DNA from: a virus
IMG/VR virus record: IMGVR_UViG_3300025687_000306
Coordinates: 1 to 24,904 of that record
DNA length: 24,904 nt
Direction: 5' to 3' (one strand)
Positions 1 through 5,777 of the stretch are shown piece by piece (position 1 is the stretch's first letter; each line of letters opens with the position of its first letter). A program made the position numbers and the translations under genes. The notes under the pieces are model-generated. The model searched no databases. It was not told the DNA's origin and worked only from the letters and a program-made list of their open reading frames with translations.

Positions 1-137
1 TCCCCCTGGCTAAACATCTTGAATGCAGCTGCTTGGGCTTGGTCCATCGGAAGCCCTTGGGCCATATATGCGTTCACTTGCGCTCGTATTGCTATGTTTT
101 CAGCGTTCGTTCTGGTGATTCGTGCTCTTTTCGCCAT
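1..137 (-). CDS. N-terminal fragment of a leftward phage gene, possibly small terminase; runs off the left edge
   Basis: An open frame starts with ATG at 137 and stays open to base 1, giving 45 residues that begin MAKRARITRTNAENIAIRAQ. A good ribosome site (AAGGGG) lies about 6 bases upstream. The visible part is basic at first and then helical and Ala/Gln-rich (around QGLPMDQAQAAAF), as in a small helical DNA-binding domain. It is divergent from the gene at 187. If the genome is circular, this gene would lead into the partial gene at the right edge, which lies upstream of terL, the usual place for the small terminase. Joining the two edges directly is out of frame by one base, so this remains a hypothesis. 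No function is visible in the fragment itself. Confidence 0.6.
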   Translation of the reverse strand, partial: MAKRARITRTNAENIAIRAQVNAYMAQGLPMDQAQAAAFKMFSQG

Positions 138-186
138 ATGGTCCCCTTATCGGATATATTTGTATTGTAACTTAAAAGGAGCTCAA
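138..186. promoter_or_regulatory. Divergent intergenic region with two strong ribosome binding sites
   Basis: This 49-bp A+T-rich gap separates two divergent genes. Rightward, AAAAGGAG sits 6 bases before the ATG at 187. Leftward, AAGGGG precedes the ATG at 137. Possible -10 hexamers are TATATT (rightward) and TACAAT (leftward), but I see no good -35 at the right spacing. If the genome is circular, this would be the start of the long leftward late operon. Confidence 0.4.
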
Positions 187-534
187 ATGCCTGTGTTTAA
201 AGCCCCAAGCCATGTCAAACAGCTTGTTCAGCGTGCTATCAATGTAAACCTAGACCGTCCCTTGTCCCAGCGTGCCGCCTACAAAGAAGTGGACGGGAAA
301 AAAGTCGAAGGGACTGGAATGAGAACAGCCCGTCGAATCTTGAACGACCAAGTCGATGAAGAACAGCTTCGGTTAATGTCTGCTTGGTTCGCTCGCCATG
401 GGGATAGCCCCTTGGAAGCCAAAGCCCGAATGAAGTCCAATAGTAAAGCTGCTATCGCTTGGGCTCTTTGGGGTGGCTCGGCTGGACGGATATGGGTGGA
501 CGCTACCCTAAGAGAGATAGACCGAAAGAAGTAG
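187..534 (+). CDS. Hypothetical phage protein with C-terminal Trp/Gly motif (115 aa)
   Basis: The start at 187 is chosen because AAAAGGAG lies 6 bases upstream. The longer open frame back to base 19 has no such site and would overlap the divergent gene. The protein is basic and probably helical, with an Arg-rich middle (around RTARRILNDQVDEEQLRL). It ends in a compact Trp/Gly motif, AWALWGGSAGRIW, at about residues 91-103. From memory, similar Trp-x-Leu-Trp-Gly-Gly endings occur in small uncharacterised proteins of other phages; no function is established. It is the only rightward gene in this part and is followed by the candidate origin. The 13-mer AAGTGGACGGGAA inside it (287-299) recurs in that non-coding region at 567-579. 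I cannot assign a role. Confidence 0.75.
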   Translation: MPVFKAPSHVKQLVQRAINVNLDRPLSQRAAYKEVDGKKVEGTGMRTARRILNDQVDEEQLRLMSAWFARHGDSPLEAKARMKSNSKAAIAWALWGGSAGRIWVDATLREIDRKK

Positions 535-536
535 CC

Positions 537-775
537 TGTCCACTTCTGTCCACTTCTGTCCTGAATAAGTGGACGGGAATAACCTTTGAACAAAGCCCAC
601 TTTCAAAGTTCTGTCCAAAAGTCCGTATAAAATGCCCTTTTGTAGTACTTTTATATATTTCTATAAAACCCCTCTTATAGGAATTAAGTGGACTAATGGA
701 CGGATTGTTCATAATAGGCTTTCAATATAGCATAATCCCGTCCACTTCTATTGGACGGGAATGGACGAAGTGGAC
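537..775. repeat. Six copies of GTCCACTT / AAGTGGAC in both orientations
   Basis: Forward copies lie at 538-545, 548-555 and 740-747; inverted copies at 567-574, 686-693 and 768-775. The first two belong to a 10-bp tandem repeat, TGTCCACTTC. At 736-760 the arms TCCCGTCCA and TGGACGGGA form a 9-bp inverted repeat around a 7-base spacer. The density and mixed orientation suggest binding sites for a replication or regulatory protein. None of the hairpins is followed by a T-run, so terminators are unlikely. Confidence 0.75.
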
Positions 776-804
776 AGATTGGTTCAACAAATTGGGTTTT
801 GTCC

Positions 805-941
805 TGTGGATAACTTGTGGATAAACCTGTGGATAAACCTGTGGATAAACCTGTGGATAAACCTGTGGATAACTTGAAAGAGTATCGATTGTATCGGGCT
901 GTTTTGCTTATGGATAAACCTGTGGATAAACCTGTGGATAA
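805..941 (-). repeat. Direct array of DnaA boxes (TTATCCACA) at 12-bp spacing
   Basis: TGTGGATAA on the + strand (TTATCCACA on the other strand, the high-affinity E. coli-type DnaA box) occurs perfectly at 805, 816, 828, 840, 852, 864, 921 and 933. A one-mismatch copy (TATGGATAA) is at 909. All have one orientation. Spacing is 12 bp apart from the first pair (11 bp), so most copies form a tandem ACCTGTGGATAA. A 36-bp gap separates the two clusters. This fits cooperative DnaA loading at an origin, or titration of host DnaA. The reverse-strand open frame across it only translates the repeat. Confidence 0.85.
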
Positions 942-966
942 CTTTTTTCCAAGGCAAAAATAAAGA

Positions 967-984
967 CGACCCACGAATGGGTCG
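967..984 (-). terminator. Rho-independent terminator for the leftward replication operon
   Basis: CGACCCA and TGGGTCG form a 7-bp stem around a CGAA-type loop. Reading leftward, the stem is followed by TCTTTATTTTT, as expected of an intrinsic terminator. It lies about 150 bases beyond the last leftward gene and shields the DnaA-box array from that transcription. Confidence 0.65.
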
Positions 985-1044
985 CCTGCTTCATCTCTCA
1001 CAACACCGAAATACTTTTTCGGCTGGATTCTATAACATAAAAGA

Positions 1045-1091
1045 GAACCCCATGTCAGGGGCAAAGTTGACATGAGGTTCAATATTTTTTT
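1045..1091. terminator. Bidirectional terminator hairpin
   Basis: GAACCCCATGTCA (1045-1057) pairs with TGACATGAGGTTC (1068-1080) with one mismatch, a 13-bp stem with a 10-base loop. Rightward it is followed by AATA and seven Ts (1085-1091); leftward by TCTTTTAT. It stands about 50 bases beyond the end of the leftward gene at 1132 and would also stop rightward transcripts coming from 187-534 through the origin region. Confidence 0.75.
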
Positions 1092-1131
1092 GAGATAAAC
1101 GAAAATGAGTCATACAGAACTCGAATGTCCA

Positions 1132-1347
1132 TTAATTCAAATGTCTTCGACTGTCAACATCCCGAATCCGTTGCAATAGTTCGAACGCTCGCTTCCATTC
1201 CTCTTGGTTCTTTCCGAAGCACAAAGACAAGACCAACAGTTCTTTGTCTGTTGGTAGTTCATACCCAGTCAACCAACCCAAGACCGCTCCAGCTGATAGG
1301 TGAAGTGCTTCCGCAAATTCATCAATCGTCATTCGCTTTCGTTTCAT
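1132..1347 (-). CDS. Small helix-turn-helix protein, last gene of the replication operon (71 aa)
   Basis: I chose the ATG at 1347 because AAGGA lies 4-5 bases upstream, it begins 8 bases after the exonuclease stop, and it places the HTH at the usual distance from the N-terminus. An upstream ATG at 1395 would overlap the exonuclease. Residues about 7-40 (TIDEFAEALHLSAGAVLGWL and on) match the Cro/C1-type HTH pattern: a first helix, Ala-x-x-Leu, then a recognition helix ending in a Trp-Leu turn. The rest is helical and charged. The family binds DNA as dimers. The target is not visible; the repeats of the candidate origin beside it, or the divergent promoter at 4815-4888, are possible. Confidence 0.75.
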   Translation of the reverse strand: MKRKRMTIDEFAEALHLSAGAVLGWLTGYELPTDKELLVLSLCFGKNQEEWKRAFELLQRIRDVDSRRHLN

Positions 1348-1355
1348 GAGGTCCT

Positions 1356-1946
1356 TTATAACCACTTGGAAATACATAACCCTGTAAACCTCCATATCAG
1401 TCTATCGAATAGTGTAGCTCGTCTCAGTGTTTGGAATAGCCGCTTGACATCTCGACAATCGTTTAAGGCATCGTGACATTCTCTCAGCTCCCACCCAAGG
1501 AACTTTCGTATCTTGTCGAACGACAAACCTTGAAGACCGCATGGCGTGAGATGTTCATGGGCTAGTGTCATCGTGTCCAGACATCGAACTGGGATGGGTG
1601 GGAGGTCTGCTTTGTCGAACCAAAAGTTCAGCCAATGGACATCGAATTGGACATTGTGTCCAACATAAAGCGTTCCAGGAACACAAAGGACATCATGGAT
1701 TTGTTTAATGTGGTTACGCCATGGTTCAGTTAGATAGTTGTGTTTTCGATTGTTGTATCCGTTAATGGACATCGACTTGGGGTCGTGTAGGCTCGGCTTT
1801 TCGGGCTCCATTCGCCAGACATATTCCTTCCCATCCTCACGAATAACGGCCACTTCCAACAGCTCCCCATAATAAAGGAAGCCGTTAGAATCTCGATGGT
1901 GTCCAGCGAATAAAGCGCTTGTTTCGATGTCGATAAATACTAGCAT
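1356..1946 (-). CDS. DEDDh-family 3'-5' exonuclease (DnaQ/RNase T-like, 196 aa)
   Basis: All core motifs of the DEDDh superfamily are present. Exo I is DIETS with D6 and E8. Exo II is GHNVQFDV with D102. Exo III is HDALNDCRDV with H158 and D163. These residues hold two metal ions for hydrolysis of DNA or RNA from the 3' end. The length fits a stand-alone exonuclease domain, with no polymerase attached. It overlaps the end of the helicase gene by 7 bases, so the two are probably translated together. In this operon, with primase, helicase and resolvase, it could trim DNA ends for the annealing protein or proofread. The family call is strong; the substrate is inference. Confidence 0.9.
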   Translation of the reverse strand: MLVFIDIETSALFAGHHRDSNGFLYYGELLEVAVIREDGKEYVWRMEPEKPSLHDPKSMSINGYNNRKHNYLTEPWRNHIKQIHDVLCVPGTLYVGHNVQFDVHWLNFWFDKADLPPIPVRCLDTMTLAHEHLTPCGLQGLSFDKIRKFLGWELRECHDALNDCRDVKRLFQTLRRATLFDRLIWRFTGLCISKWL

Positions 1947-3190
1947 TTCCAGCCCCTTGGTCGATATAGATGTGGATGTCGTGAAAGGGTTGTCGTGAAT
2001 CGATGTTGAATGAGCCCCATCGATTTACATATATTATTGATTCGTCGGTTTTCTGCTCTTTCTGCTCGGCTTGTGTTGAGACCAAGTTGGGCTAAAACAT
2101 CAGCATTAATGAAGCCTTCTGGATACATGTCAGCACATTTATTAATCGCTGTTTCCCACGGGTCTTCGACAACGAAGTCTTGTTGGTATTCGAACAAGTC
2201 CATTTCGAACGATTCATTTAACCACCATGATTCGTTATCTCGTAGCAGCTGCATAGCCTCGGCCCATATCATGTCACGGTCTCGTTCTAGCCCTACCAAG
2301 TCCACTTCCCCAATGTTCACCGGCCAGTATCGGCGATTCCCGCTTCCATCGGTTAGGAATGAGGGTTCGTTGGTTGTTGAGACGAAGACCACGGACCGTT
2401 CCCTCGTTATTGGGGTTCGTCCATAGGAAGGGCGGAAGCGGTCCGACTGTGCACTAAGGAACATTTTCGCATTGTTGACATCGGACTTATTAAGGGCGTA
2501 GTTTTCAGCCATTTCCCAAATCCAAACCCCGCTTGAGTGAATGAGCTCGTAGCTTTCTTTGCGTGATATGTCCAAGTGACTATCTGAAAACCACCCATCC
2601 CCAGCCAATACCCGAAGGCTTGTTGACTTATAAGCCCCTTGGGGACCACATAAAATTAAAACGGTGTCGACCTTTGACCCTGGCATGATTGCACGGGCTA
2701 CACATGAAATAGCCCAACGAAGTCCAATTTCCCTTAAAAGCTCTGTGTCTTCAACGCCCCAATAGGTCTGAAGCAGTGTTTCAAGACGACAAACACCGTC
2801 CCATTTTAAGCCCAAAAGATATTCCTGTAGAGGGTGGTAGCGCTTGAACTTGGCTTGTCTCACAATCAAGTCGAAGACAACATCCTTTCCAATCCGAACC
2901 CCATAAACACGATGTAACCACAATTGGGTCTCGGTTATGTCTTCGTCTTCGAACCGTCGTTCCAGAACATAAATTTGGTCGTTGAATTCGTTATATGTGA
3001 ATCGGTCTTCCATACGACTGTCGTTTTCAATAATAATCGAACCGTTAAGGGCGTGACTTTTGACAGCCCCACGAATCAAAACCCCTTCGACTGTTCGGTC
3101 TTGGCTCCGCTCCAACATGTCCATGACATCCGGTTCGGGTTGGTCTGTTGTTTCAATGTTGAGTAGTTGTCCCATTTCGTTAATATCCAT
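1940..3190 (-). CDS. VapE-like (virulence-associated E family) replicative helicase/ATPase (416 aa)
   Basis: The C-terminal two thirds match the VapE/D5-like P-loop ATPase pattern. There is a Walker A-like GPQGAYKST at 182-190, a Walker B region VWIWEMAE near 222-229, a sensor strand VFVSTTNE at 268-275, and an Arg finger segment GNRRYWPV near 284-291. The family's LKWDGVCRLETLL box lies near 128-140. The usual Gly before the Walker lysine is Tyr here. Such proteins act as replication helicases in phages and phage satellites, usually beside a primase. AAAGGAG lies 8 bases before the ATG, and the gene begins 2 bases after the primase stop. The N-terminal ~100 residues are acidic and unassigned. 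Confidence 0.88.
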   Translation of the reverse strand: MDINEMGQLLNIETTDQPEPDVMDMLERSQDRTVEGVLIRGAVKSHALNGSIIIENDSRMEDRFTYNEFNDQIYVLERRFEDEDITETQLWLHRVYGVRIGKDVVFDLIVRQAKFKRYHPLQEYLLGLKWDGVCRLETLLQTYWGVEDTELLREIGLRWAISCVARAIMPGSKVDTVLILCGPQGAYKSTSLRVLAGDGWFSDSHLDISRKESYELIHSSGVWIWEMAENYALNKSDVNNAKMFLSAQSDRFRPSYGRTPITRERSVVFVSTTNEPSFLTDGSGNRRYWPVNIGEVDLVGLERDRDMIWAEAMQLLRDNESWWLNESFEMDLFEYQQDFVVEDPWETAINKCADMYPEGFINADVLAQLGLNTSRAERAENRRINNICKSMGLIQHRFTTTLSRHPHLYRPRGWKC

Positions 3191-3192
3191 TT

Positions 3193-4101
3193 TTATAGCT
3201 CCTTTAATAAATCATATACCGACCCGTACCAACCACACGAATTTCGGTGATTGCATTGTGCCGTGTGCTTCTGTGACGGGTCAATACAGAACCACACATC
3301 TTTCTTTTGACATTGGGGACACTCAATATAACGAGCTATCCCATCCCCTGTTATCTGTGCCCCAAGTCGTTCAGCTGCTACCTTCCGACTGTCGGGTTCA
3401 CTTCTAAGGGCTTCCATTATCTTTCGTTCGCTTGACTTCGCTGTTTTCGCCTTGCGTTGGGTGAGGGAGACAACCTTGTTTCGTGGCTTGGGCTTTTCAA
3501 TTGATTTCCAATCCAAGTCCAAGAAGACCCCTTCGTCATAGCTCGTAAAAGCTTTTCGACTTGAGGTTGCCACCTGACACATGTCTTTGGGTGGGGCTAC
3601 ATAGTACATTCTCGACGGGTCTTTGCACGCTCCATCGATGTCCGAACCAGTTCTGTCTTTAAATAGCCGTCGACCCGCTTCCCAAGCCCTTCCCCATTCC
3701 GTTCCAGGGACGGATTTTTTCAACGGAAGCACCAAGCGCCACTTGGGCGTCTCAGGTGTCGAAGAAGCTGTCGTGTGGGCGTAATAGTAGAAGTCCGAAA
3801 ATAAAGCGTGCATTTCGAAGGGTGTCCCGTCATCGACATCGTAGACCATGCAGCTGACCTTAACGACATTCGCCTTCTTTCGGGTCGCTTGAGGTTCGTA
3901 GACAGCTGGGGACCACAACATTTCCTTGTCCTTTCCTTCCCACTTGCGCTTCGTCCAACCAACATTTAACACCCAGTCAAGCGGGTGTTGGTGATTCAAT
4001 GTCAAGGATAGCCCAACCCGTTGGAAGCGATTGTCGAACAGGGTCACGCCTAGGTCCCAAGCCCCCCAGTCGATAACGGGCTTAGAATGGGAGCGTGTCA
4101 T
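3193..4101 (-). CDS. Archaeo-eukaryotic-type primase with C-terminal zinc finger (302 aa)
   Basis: The ATG at 4101 is preferred; the open frame goes back to 4224 but that part overlaps the resolvase by 140 bases and looks non-native. Residues about 80-170 carry a primase-like core: VYDVDDGTP with the Asp pair at 88 and 90, a His/Thr segment near 109, WRLVLPL near 121-127, and DPSRMYYVAPP near 161. This order matches RepB/VirE_N-type primases. The C-terminus holds a zinc finger: CPQC, then a Cys, then CNHRNSC. It is followed directly by the helicase gene; primase followed by VapE is a common pair in phage replication modules. No clear ribosome site precedes the ATG, so coupling to the resolvase is likely. 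Confidence 0.8.
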   Translation of the reverse strand: MTRSHSKPVIDWGAWDLGVTLFDNRFQRVGLSLTLNHQHPLDWVLNVGWTKRKWEGKDKEMLWSPAVYEPQATRKKANVVKVSCMVYDVDDGTPFEMHALFSDFYYYAHTTASSTPETPKWRLVLPLKKSVPGTEWGRAWEAGRRLFKDRTGSDIDGACKDPSRMYYVAPPKDMCQVATSSRKAFTSYDEGVFLDLDWKSIEKPKPRNKVVSLTQRKAKTAKSSERKIMEALRSEPDSRKVAAERLGAQITGDGIARYIECPQCQKKDVWFCIDPSQKHTAQCNHRNSCGWYGSVYDLLKEL

Positions 4102-4522
4102 GTCGCACCGAATAAATGAAAATTTGTGTCCGTGGTTCTTCGTCGGTTCCACAGTAATATTTCGAAGCCCGAAGCGCCACGACTTGATTGTCGTCAACCC
4201 AAACACCTGAACGATTGAGACCATCCAACACGGTCTTTACTAAGTTATCTATGTCGGGTTTTGTGGCCTTTCGTACAGCTGCGCCCTTCTTCATTCTTTT
4301 GGGTCTCTTGAAGTGAAATTGGATGGATATGTCGAACATGTCTTCACATTCACGATAGGGTATCATTTCAGCCGCTACACTGGCGATATGATTCACCGCT
4401 TCTTCGGTCTTCTTTGGGGTATAGACCCGACCGTTTCGGGTGAACCGTGGACGGCCCATGGCGACCGGCTCGCCCAAGACCTGAAAACAACCAATAAATG
4501 AGGGTGGCCAAAGTTCCTTCAT
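4082..4522 (-). CDS. rusA: RusA-family Holliday junction resolvase (146 aa)
   Basis: The protein has the RusA signature: an N-terminal GEPVAMGRPRFTRNGRVYTP segment (about 17-36) and the catalytic block KPDIDNLVKTVLDGLN (about 88-103) followed by GVWVDDNQV. Acidic residues D90, D92, D100 and D110/D111 are the expected metal ligands. RusA dimers cut four-way DNA junctions symmetrically; phages use this to resolve recombination and replication intermediates before packaging. GGAGG stands upstream, inside the end of the preceding gene, and the start overlaps that stop as ATGA. Length is normal. It is encoded opposite the Rad52-like operon, but the two should work in the same pathway. Confidence 0.92.
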   Translation of the reverse strand: MKELWPPSFIGCFQVLGEPVAMGRPRFTRNGRVYTPKKTEEAVNHIASVAAEMIPYRECEDMFDISIQFHFKRPKRMKKGAAVRKATKPDIDNLVKTVLDGLNRSGVWVDDNQVVALRASKYYCGTDEEPRTQIFIYSVRHDTLPF

Positions 4523-4785
4523 TTTTCCACCTCCAAAAGTTGGTACATTTTATAGATGAGCTCTAAGCGTAGGAAATAGACTTGTCGATGGTCCATCTTT
4601 TCGGCTTCCCCTTCCACTTTTGCGAACAAATCAGCCAATAAACCAACATTCTGAAATGAAGGTCTTTTGCTTCCCTGTTTATAGTGCCAAATCAGGCTCC
4701 TATCTATTTTGGTCCTGTTCTGGACCTCCAAATCGGACAAACCATGTTTGTTCATGGTCTCCCGAAGCCATTCTTTAAAATCCAT
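4519..4785 (-). CDS. Helix-turn-helix regulator heading the replication operon (88 aa)
   Basis: An AAGGAG box lies 6 bases before the ATG. Residues about 5-45 look like a Cro/C1-type HTH: WLRETMNKHGLSDLEVQNRT, then KIDRSLIWHYKQGSKRPSFQ, a typical turn and recognition helix ending in a basic Gly-Ser-Lys-Arg-Pro corner. The C-terminus is helical. It is first in the leftward operon and faces the rightward recombination operon across a 122-bp region holding both promoters and an inverted repeat, the classic position of a repressor that controls its own divergent promoter. That it represses either promoter is inference; its family (DNA binding) is well supported. Confidence 0.8.
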   Translation of the reverse strand: MDFKEWLRETMNKHGLSDLEVQNRTKIDRSLIWHYKQGSKRPSFQNVGLLADLFAKVEGEAEKMDHRQVYFLRLELIYKMYQLLEVEK

Positions 4786-4814
4786 TTTATTCTCCTTGGT
4801 TAATGGATGTGATT

Positions 4815-4865
4815 TCTATACTTTATTTGTTATCTGTTGACAACACAAAAAAAACACAGTAAGCT
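4815..4865. promoter_or_regulatory. Overlapping divergent promoters sharing one -35 palindrome
   Basis: Rightward: TTGACA at 4837-4842, 17 bases, then TAAGCT at 4860-4865. Leftward: TTGTCA (complement of 4838-4843), 17 bases, then TATAGA (complement of 4815-4820). Both -35 hexamers lie in the 11-bp palindrome TGTTGACAACA (4835-4845), so two polymerases could hardly bind at once. The leftward promoter would start the replication operon; the rightward one the membrane peptide, annealing protein and HTH genes. Confidence 0.7.
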
Positions 4866-4871
4866 CTTTTC

Positions 4872-4888
4872 ATGGACATGTTGTCCAT
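4872..4888. promoter_or_regulatory. 17-bp inverted repeat, candidate operator
   Basis: ATGGACA and TGTCCAT are perfect 7-base arms around TGT. The site begins 6 bases after the proposed rightward -10, where the transcript should start, a good position for a repressor of the rightward operon. The facing HTH protein (4519-4785) is the obvious candidate to bind it. The half-site TGTCCA also recurs in the candidate origin region. Confidence 0.6.
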
Positions 4889-4907
4889 AACCAACATAGG
4901 AAATGAA

Positions 4908-5042
4908 ATGTATAACTTTCTTCTAAACAACCAGGAACAAATCGTTCATTATAGCGGCTTGATTGTCGCTTGTATTGCTGTAGCGGCCCCCATGGTCATG
5001 CTATGGGCCTTCTCAACCTTAGACCTTAAAGGGGACAAGTAA
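4908..5042 (+). CDS. Small single-span membrane peptide (44 aa), first gene of the rightward operon
   Basis: AGGA lies 6 bases before the ATG at 4908, and the stop TAA is followed at once by the ATG of the annealing protein. In-frame ATGs at 4872 and 4878 fall in the operator and lack such a site. The peptide has a polar N-terminus, one hydrophobic span (about residues 17-37, HYSGLIVACIAVAAPMVMLW), and a short charged tail ending KGDK. It would sit in the inner membrane. No family is recognised. Small membrane peptides at the head of early phage operons often act in exclusion or host takeover, but nothing in this sequence shows that. Confidence 0.6.
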   Translation: MYNFLLNNQEQIVHYSGLIVACIAVAAPMVMLWAFSTLDLKGDK

Positions 5043-5777
5043 ATGTCACGACTACCACTAGCAAATTTATGTAAGCCCTTCCCACCTGAAGACCTCGAAT
5101 GGCGGGTGGGCAATGTCGCCAAATCTGGCAAGATGTGCACCCTTCTAACCTATATCACTTCTCGGGCTGTCATGGACCGATTGGACGCTGTTGTCGGTCC
5201 TGAAAACTGGAAAGACGAATACCACAAGACCCCATTGGGAGACGGCTTCGAATGTCGCTTGTCTATTCGAATGAACGATGGGACATGGGTAACTAAGATA
5301 GACGGGGCTGAACCAACCCAAATAGAGTCCATAAAGGGCGCTTATTCTGATTCGTTCAAGCGTGCTGCGGTCAAGTGGGGAATAGGGCGCTATTTGTATC
5401 GGCTACCCCTTGTTTGGGTTCCTATTCAGTCCAAGGGCCAAATCTATGTCTCGTCCAAAGGTTCGACAGGTTACGCCACCCCTCCAGAACTTCCACAATG
5501 GGCGCTCCCCATCACCTATCAAACCAAGCCCCCTTCAGTCGCTCCAGCTGCACCGCTTCCCAATCCCGAACCACCAAAAGACGAAACACCCCACGATGAA
5601 CTTTGGACCAAAGACCAAAAATGGTTCTGTGCGGCTATGGGCAAGTTTGGCGGTTATGCTGCGGTTCGTGATTGGACTGTGGCGAAGGGTTGGGGTAAGC
5701 CTTCGACATGGGGAACTGAACGACGACGAAATTTTGTTCTCAAGCTCGAAAAGGGCGAACTACATGTGGGGGAATGA
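5043..5777 (+). CDS. Rad52/Rad22-like single-strand annealing protein (244 aa)
   Basis: The N-terminal ~125 residues fit the Rad52-like annealase family: PFPPEDLEWRV (12-22), RAVMDRLDAVVGPENWKDEY (41-60), and the signature KGAYSDSFKRAAVKWGIGRY (98-117). Such proteins form rings that pair complementary single strands and drive phage recombination. After a Pro-rich linker (about 140-185, several Pro/Ala/Thr runs) comes a small C-terminal domain rich in Trp and basic residues (about 190-240). This could contact single-stranded DNA or a binding protein; that is inference. A GGGG box precedes the ATG. The gene is coupled to the next one (ATGA overlap). Partners in the window are RusA and the DEDDh exonuclease. 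Confidence 0.88.
   Translation: MSRLPLANLCKPFPPEDLEWRVGNVAKSGKMCTLLTYITSRAVMDRLDAVVGPENWKDEYHKTPLGDGFECRLSIRMNDGTWVTKIDGAEPTQIESIKGAYSDSFKRAAVKWGIGRYLYRLPLVWVPIQSKGQIYVSSKGSTGYATPPELPQWALPITYQTKPPSVAPAAPLPNPEPPKDETPHDELWTKDQKWFCAAMGKFGGYAAVRDWTVAKGWGKPSTWGTERRRNFVLKLEKGELHVGE

Larger units (their letters stand above)
535..960. other. Candidate replication origin region
   Basis: No convincing gene lies between 535 and 1131. From left to right the segment holds direct and inverted GTCCACTT repeats (537-775), an A+T-rich stretch (about 621-735, with runs such as TTTTATATATTTCTATAAAA) that could melt easily, and DnaA-box arrays (805-941). Repeats plus an A+T-rich element plus DnaA boxes is the standard plan of bacterial and plasmid origins, and the replication operon ends right beside it. 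The reading as an origin is inference from this layout; no replication data can be seen here. Confidence 0.6.

Noticed and set aside
19-186. Upstream extension of the gene at 187-534
   Set aside because: No ribosome site, and it overlaps the divergent gene; AAAAGGAG before 187 decides the start.
459-712. Short open frames on both strands over the GTCCACTT repeats
   Set aside because: They overlap the end of the gene at 187-534 and the repeat region, have no ribosome sites and no protein-like composition.
805-941. CRISPR-like array
   Set aside because: Repeats are 12 bp with no unique spacers, and there are no cas genes.
693-1082. Reverse-strand open frame with Ser-Thr-Gly-Leu repeats
   Set aside because: It only translates the 12-bp DnaA-box array, crosses two terminator hairpins and lacks a ribosome site.
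4102-4224. N-terminal extension of the primase frame
   Set aside because: It overlaps the resolvase gene and the residues look like a shadow of it; the ATG at 4101 fits the operon.
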